Assembly (NCBI RefSeq): GCF_001598495.1 | Contig: NZ_BCZB01000014.1 | Coordinates: 23,201 to 87,200, forward strand | DNA length: 64,000 nucleotides | Reading direction: 5' to 3' | Source: Neokomagataea thailandica NBRC 106555 | GTDB lineage: Bacteria; Pseudomonadota; Alphaproteobacteria; Acetobacterales; Acetobacteraceae | Shown: in pieces, positions 36,182-45,100 of the stretch | How the letters are laid out: every line of letters begins with the position of its first letter | How positions within the stretch are numbered: the stretch's first letter is position 1 | The notes under the pieces: model-generated | Told to the model about the DNA's origin: nothing | The model's database searches: none | The model's input: only the letters and a program-made list of their open reading frames with translations | Made by a program: the position numbers and the translations under genes

Positions 36182-36972
36182 GCATGAAACACATCATCCC
36201 CACATTGACCCTCGGAGTACTGAGCATGCTCGCCCTCCCTTGGTCCGCCCATGCTCAAATCATCACCATTCACCACGCGGCAGATGCCCCTACGGATAAC
36301 GCCCCCACCTCTCTACCCGGTATGAGTCCCGTCATGATGGACCAAAGTACATGGTTCCACGGTATCTTTAACCAACTCGAAGGGCGCTACTCCCCCCAAG
36401 GAACAGATTTTCATTGGGACGGTGAAATGTGGTTCGGCACCGATTATAACCGCCTCTGGCTACGCTCCGAAGGCACCCTATCCAAGGGGCAATTCTCTGA
36501 TGGCCAGCACGAAATTCTCTATAGCCGCTCCATTTCAACTTATTGGAACCTCCAAGGCGGCACACGCATTGACCTTGATAGCGGCCCGACCCGTGCATGG
36601 GCTGCCTTCGGCGTCGAAGGACTCGCACTTTATCAGTTTGAACTCGGTGCTATGGGGTATGTCGGCGGCAATGGCGGCGCAGCAGCACGCATTGAAGGAT
36701 CATATGACATTTTGCTGACCAACCGCTTGATCCTTCAGCCTCAGGTAGAGCTAAATACCTACACACGACCGGACCCCTCGCGCGGTGCTGGTTCCGGGTT
36801 ATCGGACATCGATACCGGCCTCCGCCTACGCTATGAACATTGGCGAAAATTCGCTCCTTACCTCGCCATGACGTATAATACCCCCCTCGGCCAAGCACGG
36901 CATTTCCCCAATAACCGTAATGACATACGCTCTGCCTTGCGTTTCACATTCGGTCTGCGGAACTGGTTTTAA
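36178..36972 (+). CDS. copB: Copper resistance outer-membrane protein CopB
   Basis: A CopB/PcoB-family outer-membrane beta-barrel of about 264 residues, thought to bind or pass copper in partnership with the periplasmic oxidase. A signal peptide (LTLGVLSMLALPWSAHA) is followed by a short linker and a barrel with family motifs EGRYSPQGTDFHWDGEMWFGTDYNRLWLRSEG (in part) and a terminal LRFTFGLRNWF ending in Phe. ATG 36178 overlaps the oxidase stop (ATGA); an ATG at 36184 is an alternative. Unlike many CopB it lacks a long Met/His-rich N-terminal repeat; the oxidase carries it. Confidence 0.92.
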   Translation: MSMKHIIPTLTLGVLSMLALPWSAHAQIITIHHAADAPTDNAPTSLPGMSPVMMDQSTWFHGIFNQLEGRYSPQGTDFHWDGEMWFGTDYNRLWLRSEGTLSKGQFSDGQHEILYSRSISTYWNLQGGTRIDLDSGPTRAWAAFGVEGLALYQFELGAMGYVGGNGGAAARIEGSYDILLTNRLILQPQVELNTYTRPDPSRGAGSGLSDIDTGLRLRYEHWRKFAPYLAMTYNTPLGQARHFPNNRNDIRSALRFTFGLRNWF

Positions 36973-36983
36973 GATTCCGCCAT

Positions 36984-37010
36984 CAGTGCCAGAAGCACCT
37001 TCTGGCACTG
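36984..37010. terminator. Strong hairpin after copB
   Basis: Twelve-base perfect stem CAGTGCCAGAAG (36984-36995)/CTTCTGGCACTG (36999-37010) with a three-base loop, 12 bases after copB. No T-run follows, so it may slow or protect the mRNA end rather than act as a classic terminator. Confidence 0.6.
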
Positions 37011-37045
37011 ATATGTTCTATCAACTCTCCTCACGTCATCGCTGT

Positions 37046-37066
37046 AAATGCAATTTAGTCGCATTT
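37046..37066. promoter_or_regulatory. Inverted repeat upstream of feoA, possible Fur operator
   Basis: AAATGC-N9-GCATTT in the 174-base region between copB and feoA, with a TGCAA..CGCA core that loosely resembles alphaproteobacterial Fur sites. The trailing T-run means it could also be a weak terminator. Confidence 0.3.
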
Positions 37067-37146
37067 TTTTCTTTTCGATCCCCTATGAGCACCCTATCTA
37101 GAGAGACCAATGACAGCGCCAACACGCAAAGAGGCCGGAACATCCC

Positions 37147-37389
37147 GTGTATACGCTCGCCACACTGCCCAAAGGCCATGAAGCCATCATCAACCGTGTC
37201 TCTCACCTAACAGGTAATGACGCCATCGCCCTGCGCTTGGGGGAGCTCGGCTTCGTCACGGGCGAGCTGGTGCATGTCATCGCCACAGGGCCTTTCGGCC
37301 ATGATCCTATTGCCGTACGCCTTGGCACATCACGCTTTGCTCTCCGCCGCAGCGAAGCTGCCCGCATTCACTTGCAGGACACCAAGTAA
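37147..37389 (+). CDS. feoA: Ferrous iron transport protein A
   Basis: An 80-residue FeoA (SH3-like) cytoplasmic protein that assists FeoB. Seen are the family features RLGELGFVTGELVHVI and GPFGHDPIAVRLGTSRFALRRSEA. It begins with GTG at 37147. feoB follows after six bases, so the two are co-translated. Iron control through Fur is expected from the family; a candidate site lies about 80-100 bases upstream. Confidence 0.93.
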   Translation: MYTLATLPKGHEAIINRVSHLTGNDAIALRLGELGFVTGELVHVIATGPFGHDPIAVRLGTSRFALRRSEAARIHLQDTK

Positions 37390-37395
37390 CGTCTT

Positions 37396-39231
37396 ATGTC
37401 CACCTCCACGCCCCGTCACATCGCCCTTGCCGGAAACCCGAATTGCGGCAAAACATCCCTGTTTAATCAGCTCACAGGGAGCCGCCAAAAAGTCGGCAAC
37501 TATGCTGGTGTTACGGTCGAACGGAAGGTCGGATTTTTCACCACTCCACAAAATACCACCATCCGGGTACTCGACCTCCCCGGTGCCTACAGCCTCTCCT
37601 CCACCAGCCCTGATGAAGATATCACCCGCGATATCTGCCTCGGCCACCATCCCGCCGAAGCTCAGCCTGAAATCCTCATCGGCGTTGTTTCCGCCTCCAA
37701 CCTGCGGTTGCACCTGCGTTTTCTTCTAGAACTCAAACAAATCGGCGTGCCCGTCATCGTCGCCCTTAATATGATGGACGAAGCGGAAAAAATGGGCCTC
37801 ACCATTGATATCAATGGTCTTTCCGCCGCTCTGGACATGCCCGTTATTCCCGTCGTCAGCCTGCACAAACAAGGCGTCAGCCAACTCCTCACCGTGCTGG
37901 ACCAGCCCGTCCAAACCCCAACACCACTACCAGAAGACACAGACCTCCACACCGAAGTCCGACGCCTCCTCTCTCACTATGTGCAGCAACCTGCCACTCC
38001 TCATGAACGCTTCACTGACCGACTAGACCGATGGACACTACACCCCGTCCTCGGCCCACTGATTCTGCTCATCATTCTATTCATTATGTTCCAAACCGTC
38101 TTCGCATGGGCACAACCCATCATGGACGCTCTCGGAAGTGGCTTGAACGATCTTGGTGCATGGCTCCTCACCCCCTTGCCCGATGGTATGCTGCACAGCC
38201 TTTTGGCAGACGGCGTCATCGCTGGGGCGGGTACCGTCGTCGTTTTCCTTCCACAAATTCTGATCCTCTTTTTATGGATCATTACCCTCGAAGAATCCGG
38301 TTATCTCCCGCGAGCCGCCTTCTTACTTGACCGGATCATGGCCATGGCAGGCCTAAGCGGACGCTCTTTCATCCCGCTTCTCTCCAGCTTTGCCTGCGCC
38401 ATCCCCGGTATCATGGCCGCACGCACCATCCAAAACCCACGGGACCGCTTGGTGACGATCCTCATCGCACCCCTCATGACCTGCTCAGCCCGCCTGCCCG
38501 TCTATACCTTGCTCATCGGCGCTTTTGTTCCTCACCGCAGCGTTTGGGGCATCATCAACCTACAAGGTCTTGTCCTCTTTGGTCTTTATGCCGCCGCCAT
38601 CATCAGTGGCATTATCGCCGCACGCATCATGACACGCGGTGTCGCATCCCAAGAACACCCCCTCCTCCTTGAGTTGCCGCCCTATCGCCGCCCCCTCTTA
38701 CGCAGCGTGGCACTCGGTCTCTGGCAGCGCGCCGTGATGTTCCTCTCCCGCGTCGGCACAATCATTGTCTCACTCAATGTCCTGCTTTGGGGCCTCTCCA
38801 GCTTCCCCGCCCCACCCGCACACGCAATGGGCGCTGCCATTGATTACAGCATCGCAGGACGGATCGGGCACCTTATGCAGCCTGTTTTCGCCCCATTGGG
38901 CTTTAACTGGCAAATTTGCGTCGCCCTCATTCCCGGCCTTGCCGCACGAGAAGTCGCCATCAGTTCGCTTGCCACCGTGTACGCTATCGGGGCCACAGGT
39001 GATGATGCAGGGGACAAACTCCTCCCCATCCTCTCGAGCCAATGGTCCATGGCCACCGCTTTTGCGCTCTTGGCATGGTATGTTTACGCACCACAATGCA
39101 TCTCTACACTAGCCGTCATGCGGCGTGAGACACGCTCACTTAAAATCGTTCTCGGTGCCGCCGCATATTTATTCGGCCTCGCCTATTTGGGCGCGTTCCT
39201 CACACATTATATAACTCTTAAGATGCTCTAA
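37396..39231 (+). CDS. feoB: Ferrous iron transporter FeoB
   Basis: An inner-membrane Fe(II) transporter of 611 residues, shorter than E. coli FeoB (773) mainly in the loop and C-terminal regions. The N-terminal G domain has G1 GNPNCGKTS (residues 13-21), a G2 Thr (GNYAGVTVE), G3 DLPGAYSL and G4 NMMD. The membrane part has the two Gate motifs, including SFACAIPGIMAARTI, with the conserved Cys. It is followed 19 bases later by a small Cys-rich protein gene. Confidence 0.96.
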   Translation: MSTSTPRHIALAGNPNCGKTSLFNQLTGSRQKVGNYAGVTVERKVGFFTTPQNTTIRVLDLPGAYSLSSTSPDEDITRDICLGHHPAEAQPEILIGVVSASNLRLHLRFLLELKQIGVPVIVALNMMDEAEKMGLTIDINGLSAALDMPVIPVVSLHKQGVSQLLTVLDQPVQTPTPLPEDTDLHTEVRRLLSHYVQQPATPHERFTDRLDRWTLHPVLGPLILLIILFIMFQTVFAWAQPIMDALGSGLNDLGAWLLTPLPDGMLHSLLADGVIAGAGTVVVFLPQILILFLWIITLEESGYLPRAAFLLDRIMAMAGLSGRSFIPLLSSFACAIPGIMAARTIQNPRDRLVTILIAPLMTCSARLPVYTLLIGAFVPHRSVWGIINLQGLVLFGLYAAAIISGIIAARIMTRGVASQEHPLLLELPPYRRPLLRSVALGLWQRAVMFLSRVGTIIVSLNVLLWGLSSFPAPPAHAMGAAIDYSIAGRIGHLMQPVFAPLGFNWQICVALIPGLAAREVAISSLATVYAIGATGDDAGDKLLPILSSQWSMATAFALLAWYVYAPQCISTLAVMRRETRSLKIVLGAAAYLFGLAYLGAFLTHYITLKML

Positions 39232-39250
39232 TGCAGCACAAGGACATTGC

Positions 39251-39448
39251 ATGATGATTGAAACCCTCATCGCTACCCTGCTCGTACTCGCCGCAGCCCT
39301 TTACTGGGTCATACGGCTCTTCCCAAGCATCCGTAAACCCGTTTACGCCGCATTGGGACGCACAACCCCACACAGCACAGCAACCACACGACCGGGCTCA
39401 TGCGGTGGATGCACTGGATGCACTGGACAAAAAGGGGGATGCCACTAA
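39251..39448 (+). CDS. FeoB-associated Cys-rich membrane protein
   Basis: A 65-residue protein with one N-terminal membrane helix (ETLIATLLVLAAALYWVI) and a Cys-rich tail (CGGCTGCTGQKGGC, four Cys). Small Cys-rich proteins of this design follow feoB in many bacteria and are named FeoC-like or FeoB-associated. They may sense iron or redox state; not proven. Start is ATG 39251 or 39254, with AGGA upstream. Confidence 0.82.
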   Translation: MMIETLIATLLVLAAALYWVIRLFPSIRKPVYAALGRTTPHSTATTRPGSCGGCTGCTGQKGGCH

Positions 39449-39771
39449 AAGAAGCTCCTCGGTTTTGTTCTCCACCAAGCCGTATTCAGCATCCATACAC
39501 TCCCCCCACACACATAACTCCATCAGCCGACACCCCCAGCCCTCACCGGCCATCAAAATAAAAAACCGTATTTTATAAACACTCAACACGCTGTCTAATG
39601 ATAACATCATGCCTGTTCCATACAGGCACAGCCATCATGCAAATCAACTATGGAAACGCCACCGCCTAGCACACAACATAGTGCTGAGAGCCACTCAACA
39701 AAGAGCACAAAAAAGGCCCGTAATCCGAAGATTACAGGCCACATACCTTAAGGTATAATCAAACTTATATA
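39449..39771. other. Gene-free stretch with terminators after feo operon
   Basis: About 320 bases. It contains a small hairpin GCCTGT/ACAGGC (39611-39627) and the S9 peptidase terminator at 39715-39740. No plausible coding frame; overlapping frames are short and lack ribosome sites. Confidence 0.5.
39706..39740 (-). terminator. Terminator after prolyl oligopeptidase gene
   Basis: Hairpin with GGCC outer arms (39715-39718/39737-39740) and GTAATC/GATTAC inner stem, followed on the minus strand by a T-run. Confidence 0.85.
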
Positions 39772-41901
39772 TTAGTGCGCCATACCACCAAGGCTGGACC
39801 ACAAATACGTCCAACTCAGCGCTTGTGTCTGAGCAATTTCTGGCTGGCTCGCACCAAAACCATGGCCACCCGCTACTTGCTCCCAGTAATAATAAGGCAG
39901 GTTCAATTCGCTCATACGCCACGCAAAACGCCGCGCATGCACAGGCCCAACACGGTCATCTTTCGTCGTCGTTTCAATAAACGGCACCGGATAGTGCGTG
40001 CCCGCTTTTAGGTTTTGCAATGGTGAGATTTTACGCAAAAAGTCACGCTGTTCAGGAATAGACACCGTGCCGTATTCCCCCACCCATGATGCCCCGGCAG
40101 ACATGTGTTCATAATTCACCATGTCCAACAACGGCACTTCAATATCAACTGCTTTCCAGAAATCCGGATGTTGCGTGAACTCAACCCCCATCAACAACCC
40201 ACCATTCGAACCACCACGAATAGCCAAATGCTGCGGAGAGGTAATGTGCCGCGTGGCAAGGTCACGCGCCACAGCCGCAAAATCATCATAAATATGCTGA
40301 CGACGCGTCTTTAAACCCGCCTCATGCCAAGCCGGGCCGAACTCACCGCCACCACGGATATTCGCCAAAACGTAAACGCCACCATGGCTTAACAGATTCA
40401 CACCCAACCCTGCGGAATAAGACGGGAAGAGCGGCACTTCAAAACCACCATAGGCATAAAGCAATGTCGGGTTGGCATCATTATGCGGCATGTCTTTCGC
40501 ATGAACGACGAAATAAGGAACATCCGTTCCATCTGTCGAGCGCGCTTGATACTGATCTACCTCCATAGAGGACGCATCAAACTGAGCTGGCAGAGTATGC
40601 ACAGCATTCACGGTTGCTGTATCTGTATTAATCGACCAAATCGTCGGCGGCGTTAAAAACCCTTCTGACTGCGCATAAGCCAACGCGCTTGCATGATCTG
40701 CACTCACCAAATTCACGGACATGTTTTTTGGCAAGGGCAGTTGTGTCCGGGTGAATGTATCGCCAGACGGCGTAAAGACCAAAAGCTGTCCACGCACATT
40801 ATCATACAAAGAAACCAAAATATGACCGTGGCTTACCACAGCATTTTCAATCACTTGCTTCGCTTCTGGCTGAATCAGTAATTGCGGCACGACATGGCGA
40901 TCCAAATCCACCAAAATCACGGAACCAGCAATAAAGTTAGGTCCGTGCGTGTCCCAATCCTGATCCAGACGGACAACTAATTTATGCCCCAAAAGACCAG
41001 TCACTTCTGCGCGCTCCGGCAGATCCAAAGCAACCGTACGGCCATTCACATAATGGTAAAAACGTGCCGAAAATGCATCAATCCCTTCACGGATTAAAGC
41101 AACCTGATGACCCTTCCCATCATGCAACACGACTGGGTCTACAGACACATCCGATGGCTTACCCGAAAACACCGTAACGGCAGATGAGAGCTTTTTCCCA
41201 CGCTTAAGGGCTTTGACGATATAAGGATAAGACGACTTCGTAACGTCTTTCTCCGTCCATGGATAGCTCACCAAAAGCGTATCACGGTCCAGCCAATCCG
41301 CAACCAGCTTCGCATGCGGTAACGTAAAGCCATTCGGTACGAACTGGCCTGTTGAAAGATCAAACTCTCTCAACGTCTCAGCGTCTTCACCACCATCAGA
41401 CAGTGCAAGCAAGCAACGATTTTGGTGCAGGTCCAAGCATGACAGGCCATGATACACCCAGTTTTTCTGCTCTGCCGTCGCCAAGGCATCAAGATCTAGA
41501 ACCGTCACCCAATTCGGAGATGCTGACGCATAATCGGCAACCGTTGTGCGGCGCAAAATACCACGCTGATGCGTAGCATCCCGCCAGAAATTATAAATCA
41601 TACCGTCAATTTGTTCAGGCATAGCCAAACGGTCATGCGTCTGAAGCAACTTCAAAGATGCATCGTAAAAAGGCTTAAATAATGGATTTTGTCCCAGCGT
41701 ATTGAGCGTTTTTTGATTTTGGGTACGTACCCAATCCATCGCCTGTTGACCATCAATTTGGTCCAACCATGCCGGTGGCGATTTTTGTTCCGTATCGGAC
41801 GCCGCTTGAGATGGCGCTGTCTGGGCGTACCCCACCCCCGTATGGAGCATAGAAGCCCCTGCCAAAAGAATACCCAACCGCCGAAATGATATCAAAGACA
41901 T
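39772..41901 (-). CDS. Prolyl oligopeptidase family serine peptidase (S9)
   Basis: A 709-residue exported S9A-type peptidase. Signal peptide about 1-27 (ending GVGYAQ), then a beta-propeller domain (about 60-420) and a C-terminal alpha/beta hydrolase domain. Nucleophile elbow is IRGGSNGGLLMG (near 565); the Asp is in TTKDDRVGP and the His in AGGHGFG. It probably cleaves short Pro-containing peptides in the periplasm. Divergent from putA-like gene, which may be meaningful since proline would be a product, but the PutA-like protein looks inactive (see findings). Confidence 0.92.
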   Translation of the reverse strand: MSLISFRRLGILLAGASMLHTGVGYAQTAPSQAASDTEQKSPPAWLDQIDGQQAMDWVRTQNQKTLNTLGQNPLFKPFYDASLKLLQTHDRLAMPEQIDGMIYNFWRDATHQRGILRRTTVADYASASPNWVTVLDLDALATAEQKNWVYHGLSCLDLHQNRCLLALSDGGEDAETLREFDLSTGQFVPNGFTLPHAKLVADWLDRDTLLVSYPWTEKDVTKSSYPYIVKALKRGKKLSSAVTVFSGKPSDVSVDPVVLHDGKGHQVALIREGIDAFSARFYHYVNGRTVALDLPERAEVTGLLGHKLVVRLDQDWDTHGPNFIAGSVILVDLDRHVVPQLLIQPEAKQVIENAVVSHGHILVSLYDNVRGQLLVFTPSGDTFTRTQLPLPKNMSVNLVSADHASALAYAQSEGFLTPPTIWSINTDTATVNAVHTLPAQFDASSMEVDQYQARSTDGTDVPYFVVHAKDMPHNDANPTLLYAYGGFEVPLFPSYSAGLGVNLLSHGGVYVLANIRGGGEFGPAWHEAGLKTRRQHIYDDFAAVARDLATRHITSPQHLAIRGGSNGGLLMGVEFTQHPDFWKAVDIEVPLLDMVNYEHMSAGASWVGEYGTVSIPEQRDFLRKISPLQNLKAGTHYPVPFIETTTKDDRVGPVHARRFAWRMSELNLPYYYWEQVAGGHGFGASQPEIAQTQALSWTYLWSSLGGMAH

Positions 41902-42010
41902 ATATACACCCTACTCATGCAGCACCTGCTCTCTACGCTTCCGCTCGAACAGCCCACAAAAGGAAAACAATATTTTCCGATGCTAAACTGAAATGCTCTG
42001 GGGCGAAATA

Positions 42011-42032
42011 GTCTTCTGTTACCACAGAAGAC
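42011..42032. promoter_or_regulatory. Perfect 9-bp inverted repeat between S9 peptidase and putA
   Basis: Arms GTCTTCTGT (42011-42019) and ACAGAAGAC (42024-42032) with a four-base loop, in the 280-base divergent intergenic region. May be an operator or a leader hairpin for the putA-like gene. Confidence 0.45.
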
Positions 42033-42182
42033 TTCCTTCTTGGCCCATAATGCCCATATCATCAAAAACATCTCATTCAGGGGGATGAATTCACCGCCTT
42101 CCTGCGCTAGAGCGTGACATCACACATTGTCATTCACCTGATGGGCTATATATTGCCCAGCATGCCGAAATTGGATCGCACC

Positions 42183-45100
42183 ATGACCTCTCCCCTGACG
42201 GTCCCGGCCCTTGCATCCCCCTTCTTAGACATGCTGCCCCAAACAGGTCGTATGCCCGCCATGCCGTCCCGCATAACGGTCGATGCCATGCGCCATACCA
42301 GCGAATTTGCCTGCATTACGGAACTGCTCTCCTTAGTGATCACCTCGGCCGAACAAGATTCTGCTATCAATACACAGGCCGAACACCTCGCATCCATCTT
42401 ACGCACAGCCTCACGCAGCGCCATAGGCACCCTTCTAGAGGCCTTTCCCCCTACCAGTGCGCATGGCCGCGCTTTGCTCGCCCTCGCCGAAGCCTTTTTA
42501 CGTATCCCCGATCACGCCACGCGTGAAGCTCTCATTGATGCCCAAGTACGCCACTTAGAATGGATAACCCCCACCGCCAAAACCAGCGCGCCTACGTTAG
42601 TCTCCATGCTAACACGCGGCCTCTCACTCGCCAGTCTACTGCGCAAAGGCGGCGCTCTCAGCTTGCGCCGCTTAACCCTGCAAACGTCAGCTCCCCTGAT
42701 TCGTCATGGCCTGGAAAAAACACTCCGGGCCGCCGCAGAAGAAGTCACCCTTGGCACCACACCGAGCGAAGCCCTCCGCAATGCTCAATCCACCCGCAAA
42801 CGTGGTTTCAACCATACATTTGACCTCTGCGCTCCCGCAGCCCTCGACATGGCCCAAGCCCATAAAGCGCAGCATCACTTTGAAGCTTTATTAGAAGCCT
42901 GTAGCCGCCATGCGGGCATGACAGGCGGCCGCTCTGAACGGCCCAGCCTCACCCTACGCCCTGCGCTACTCTGCCCTCACTTCTCCAGCATGCGCCATGA
43001 ACACGTCATGACGGCGTTTTTGCCAATCCTCTCACGCTTGGCCGAGCGGACACGGCAGCTTGATCTCGCGCTCATCTTAACCGTAGAACACAGCCGTGAA
43101 ATTGACCTATGCTTAGACCTCATCACCGCACTTTGCACTCAGCGCGAGCTTGAAGGCTGGGACGGCTTGGGCATGACCGTTCAGGCACATGACCGCCGTG
43201 CCCTCGCCATAACCCAACATCTCATCGCCCTCGGGCGCTCTACAGGCCGCCGCCTTATCATCCGCCTAACACGCGGCGCCGCTTGGCGTGCCGAACATAA
43301 CCGAGAAGACACACTCGCGCCCACACCACTCTTCTCCCGAAGCTGCCACACCAATCTAAGTTACCTCGCGTGTACCCAAGCCCTGCTCAAAAACCTCAAT
43401 TGCACCTATCCGCACTTCGCTACACATAACCCCCGCCTCGTCGCCCATATCCAAACCCTAGCCCCCAATGCCAAACGCGGTGATTTTGAGTTCGAGTGTC
43501 TCCACGGCCTCGCTCAACCACTGGCGGAAACACTCATCTCTGCCAAAGACAAAAACGCACCACCCTGCCGCCTTCATGCCCCCATAGGCCCAGCAAGCAC
43601 TGTACTCCCTGCCCTCGTCAAACAACTCCGCGAAAGTGACGGACCAAGCCCCCTGCTCTCCAGCAAAACCCACACTACAGACGACGTCATCGAAGCTTTA
43701 ACGGCAAATCCTGTTACGGCGGCACAAACGCTCCGCGCACAACACCCCTATGCAGAGCCCTCCCCTGATGAGAGCACAGACCCTAACAGTCTTCCCTTAC
43801 TTTTTGAACTTGACCTCTCTGACGCCACAGACCAAGTCACCCTCCATCACGCACTCACCACCACAACACCAGACACACTCCCCTTCATTCATCCCCTCAT
43901 CGCGGAGCCCCCCACGGAGCGCACCCCGCCCCATTTCGGGCGCCGTATCTGCAACCCCGCCGCCCGCCAAGACGCCATTGGCGATGTACTCGACACAGAT
44001 GGTGAAACACTCCTCAAAGCACTCTCCACGGCAGACGCGCATTTGTCAGACTGGCGCCAATACCCCGCCGCCCATCGCGCCACCTTATTACGCAACGCAG
44101 CCGCCGCCATTGAAGCCGATTACGTCCCCCTACTCGGCTTGATTATCCGTGAAACCGGTAAGACCTTCCCCTCAGCACTCAGTGAGTTACGTGACGGGGT
44201 CACGGCCCTCTACCAAGCCGCACAAGATGCTGAAAACAGCAGCCTCACCGCCACGCCCCTCGGGTTAATCGCCTGCATCAGCCCATGGAGCAGCCCTTTT
44301 GCAGCCTTCATGCGCCAGATTGCGTTTGCCCTCGCCGCAGGAAATAGCGTCTTGGCCAAACCCGCCGCAGCCACCCCCTTTACCGCCGAAGCTGCCATCC
44401 AACACCTCCACCGCGCAGGCATCCCTCAAACAACCTTGCTCTTCCTGCCTGGCAATGAACAGGTGGGCGAAGAACTCGTAAGTGACCACCGCATTGATGG
44501 CGTTTTATTCACGGGCTCAACCGCCGCGAGTAAAGCCCTCTCACGCCTCATTGCACAGCGTACCGGCCGCACCGGTGACCCTGTCTCTCTCATTGCCCGC
44601 AGCAGCGGCCAAAACGCTCTTCTAGCTGATAGCTCCGCCCAACCCGGCCAAATAGTCCATGACGTCATCCGTCTTGCCTTTACCGATAGCGGCCAAAATT
44701 GCGGCGCTGTCCGCATCCTCCTGCTGCAAGATGACAATGCAGAGAACGTCCTCACCTTATTACGCGGCGCACTCAGCACCCTAAACCTTGGAGATCCCTG
44801 CCGCATTGACACCGATATTGGCCCCATGATCAGTGCTGAAGCCCGTACCGAAACCCTCGCGCATATTGATCAAATGCGGCGTGCCGGCCGTAAAGTCTGG
44901 ACGGCCCCTCTCAAAGAACCTGACCGCAATGCAGGACACCACCCCGGCAGCTACCTCGCCCCAACTTTGATCGACATTGGCCGCGTGGCTGATATCCCCA
45001 GAGAGGTCTTCGGCCCTGTCCTGCATATCCGCCGCTTCCACCGCAATGAACTGGAAGGCGTCATTGATGCCGTCAATGCCACCGGCTATGGATTGAGCTT

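Noticed and set aside
37110..37181. Short leader-peptide-like frame overlapping the feoA start
   Set aside because: About 23 codons without supporting features; not distinguishable from chance.
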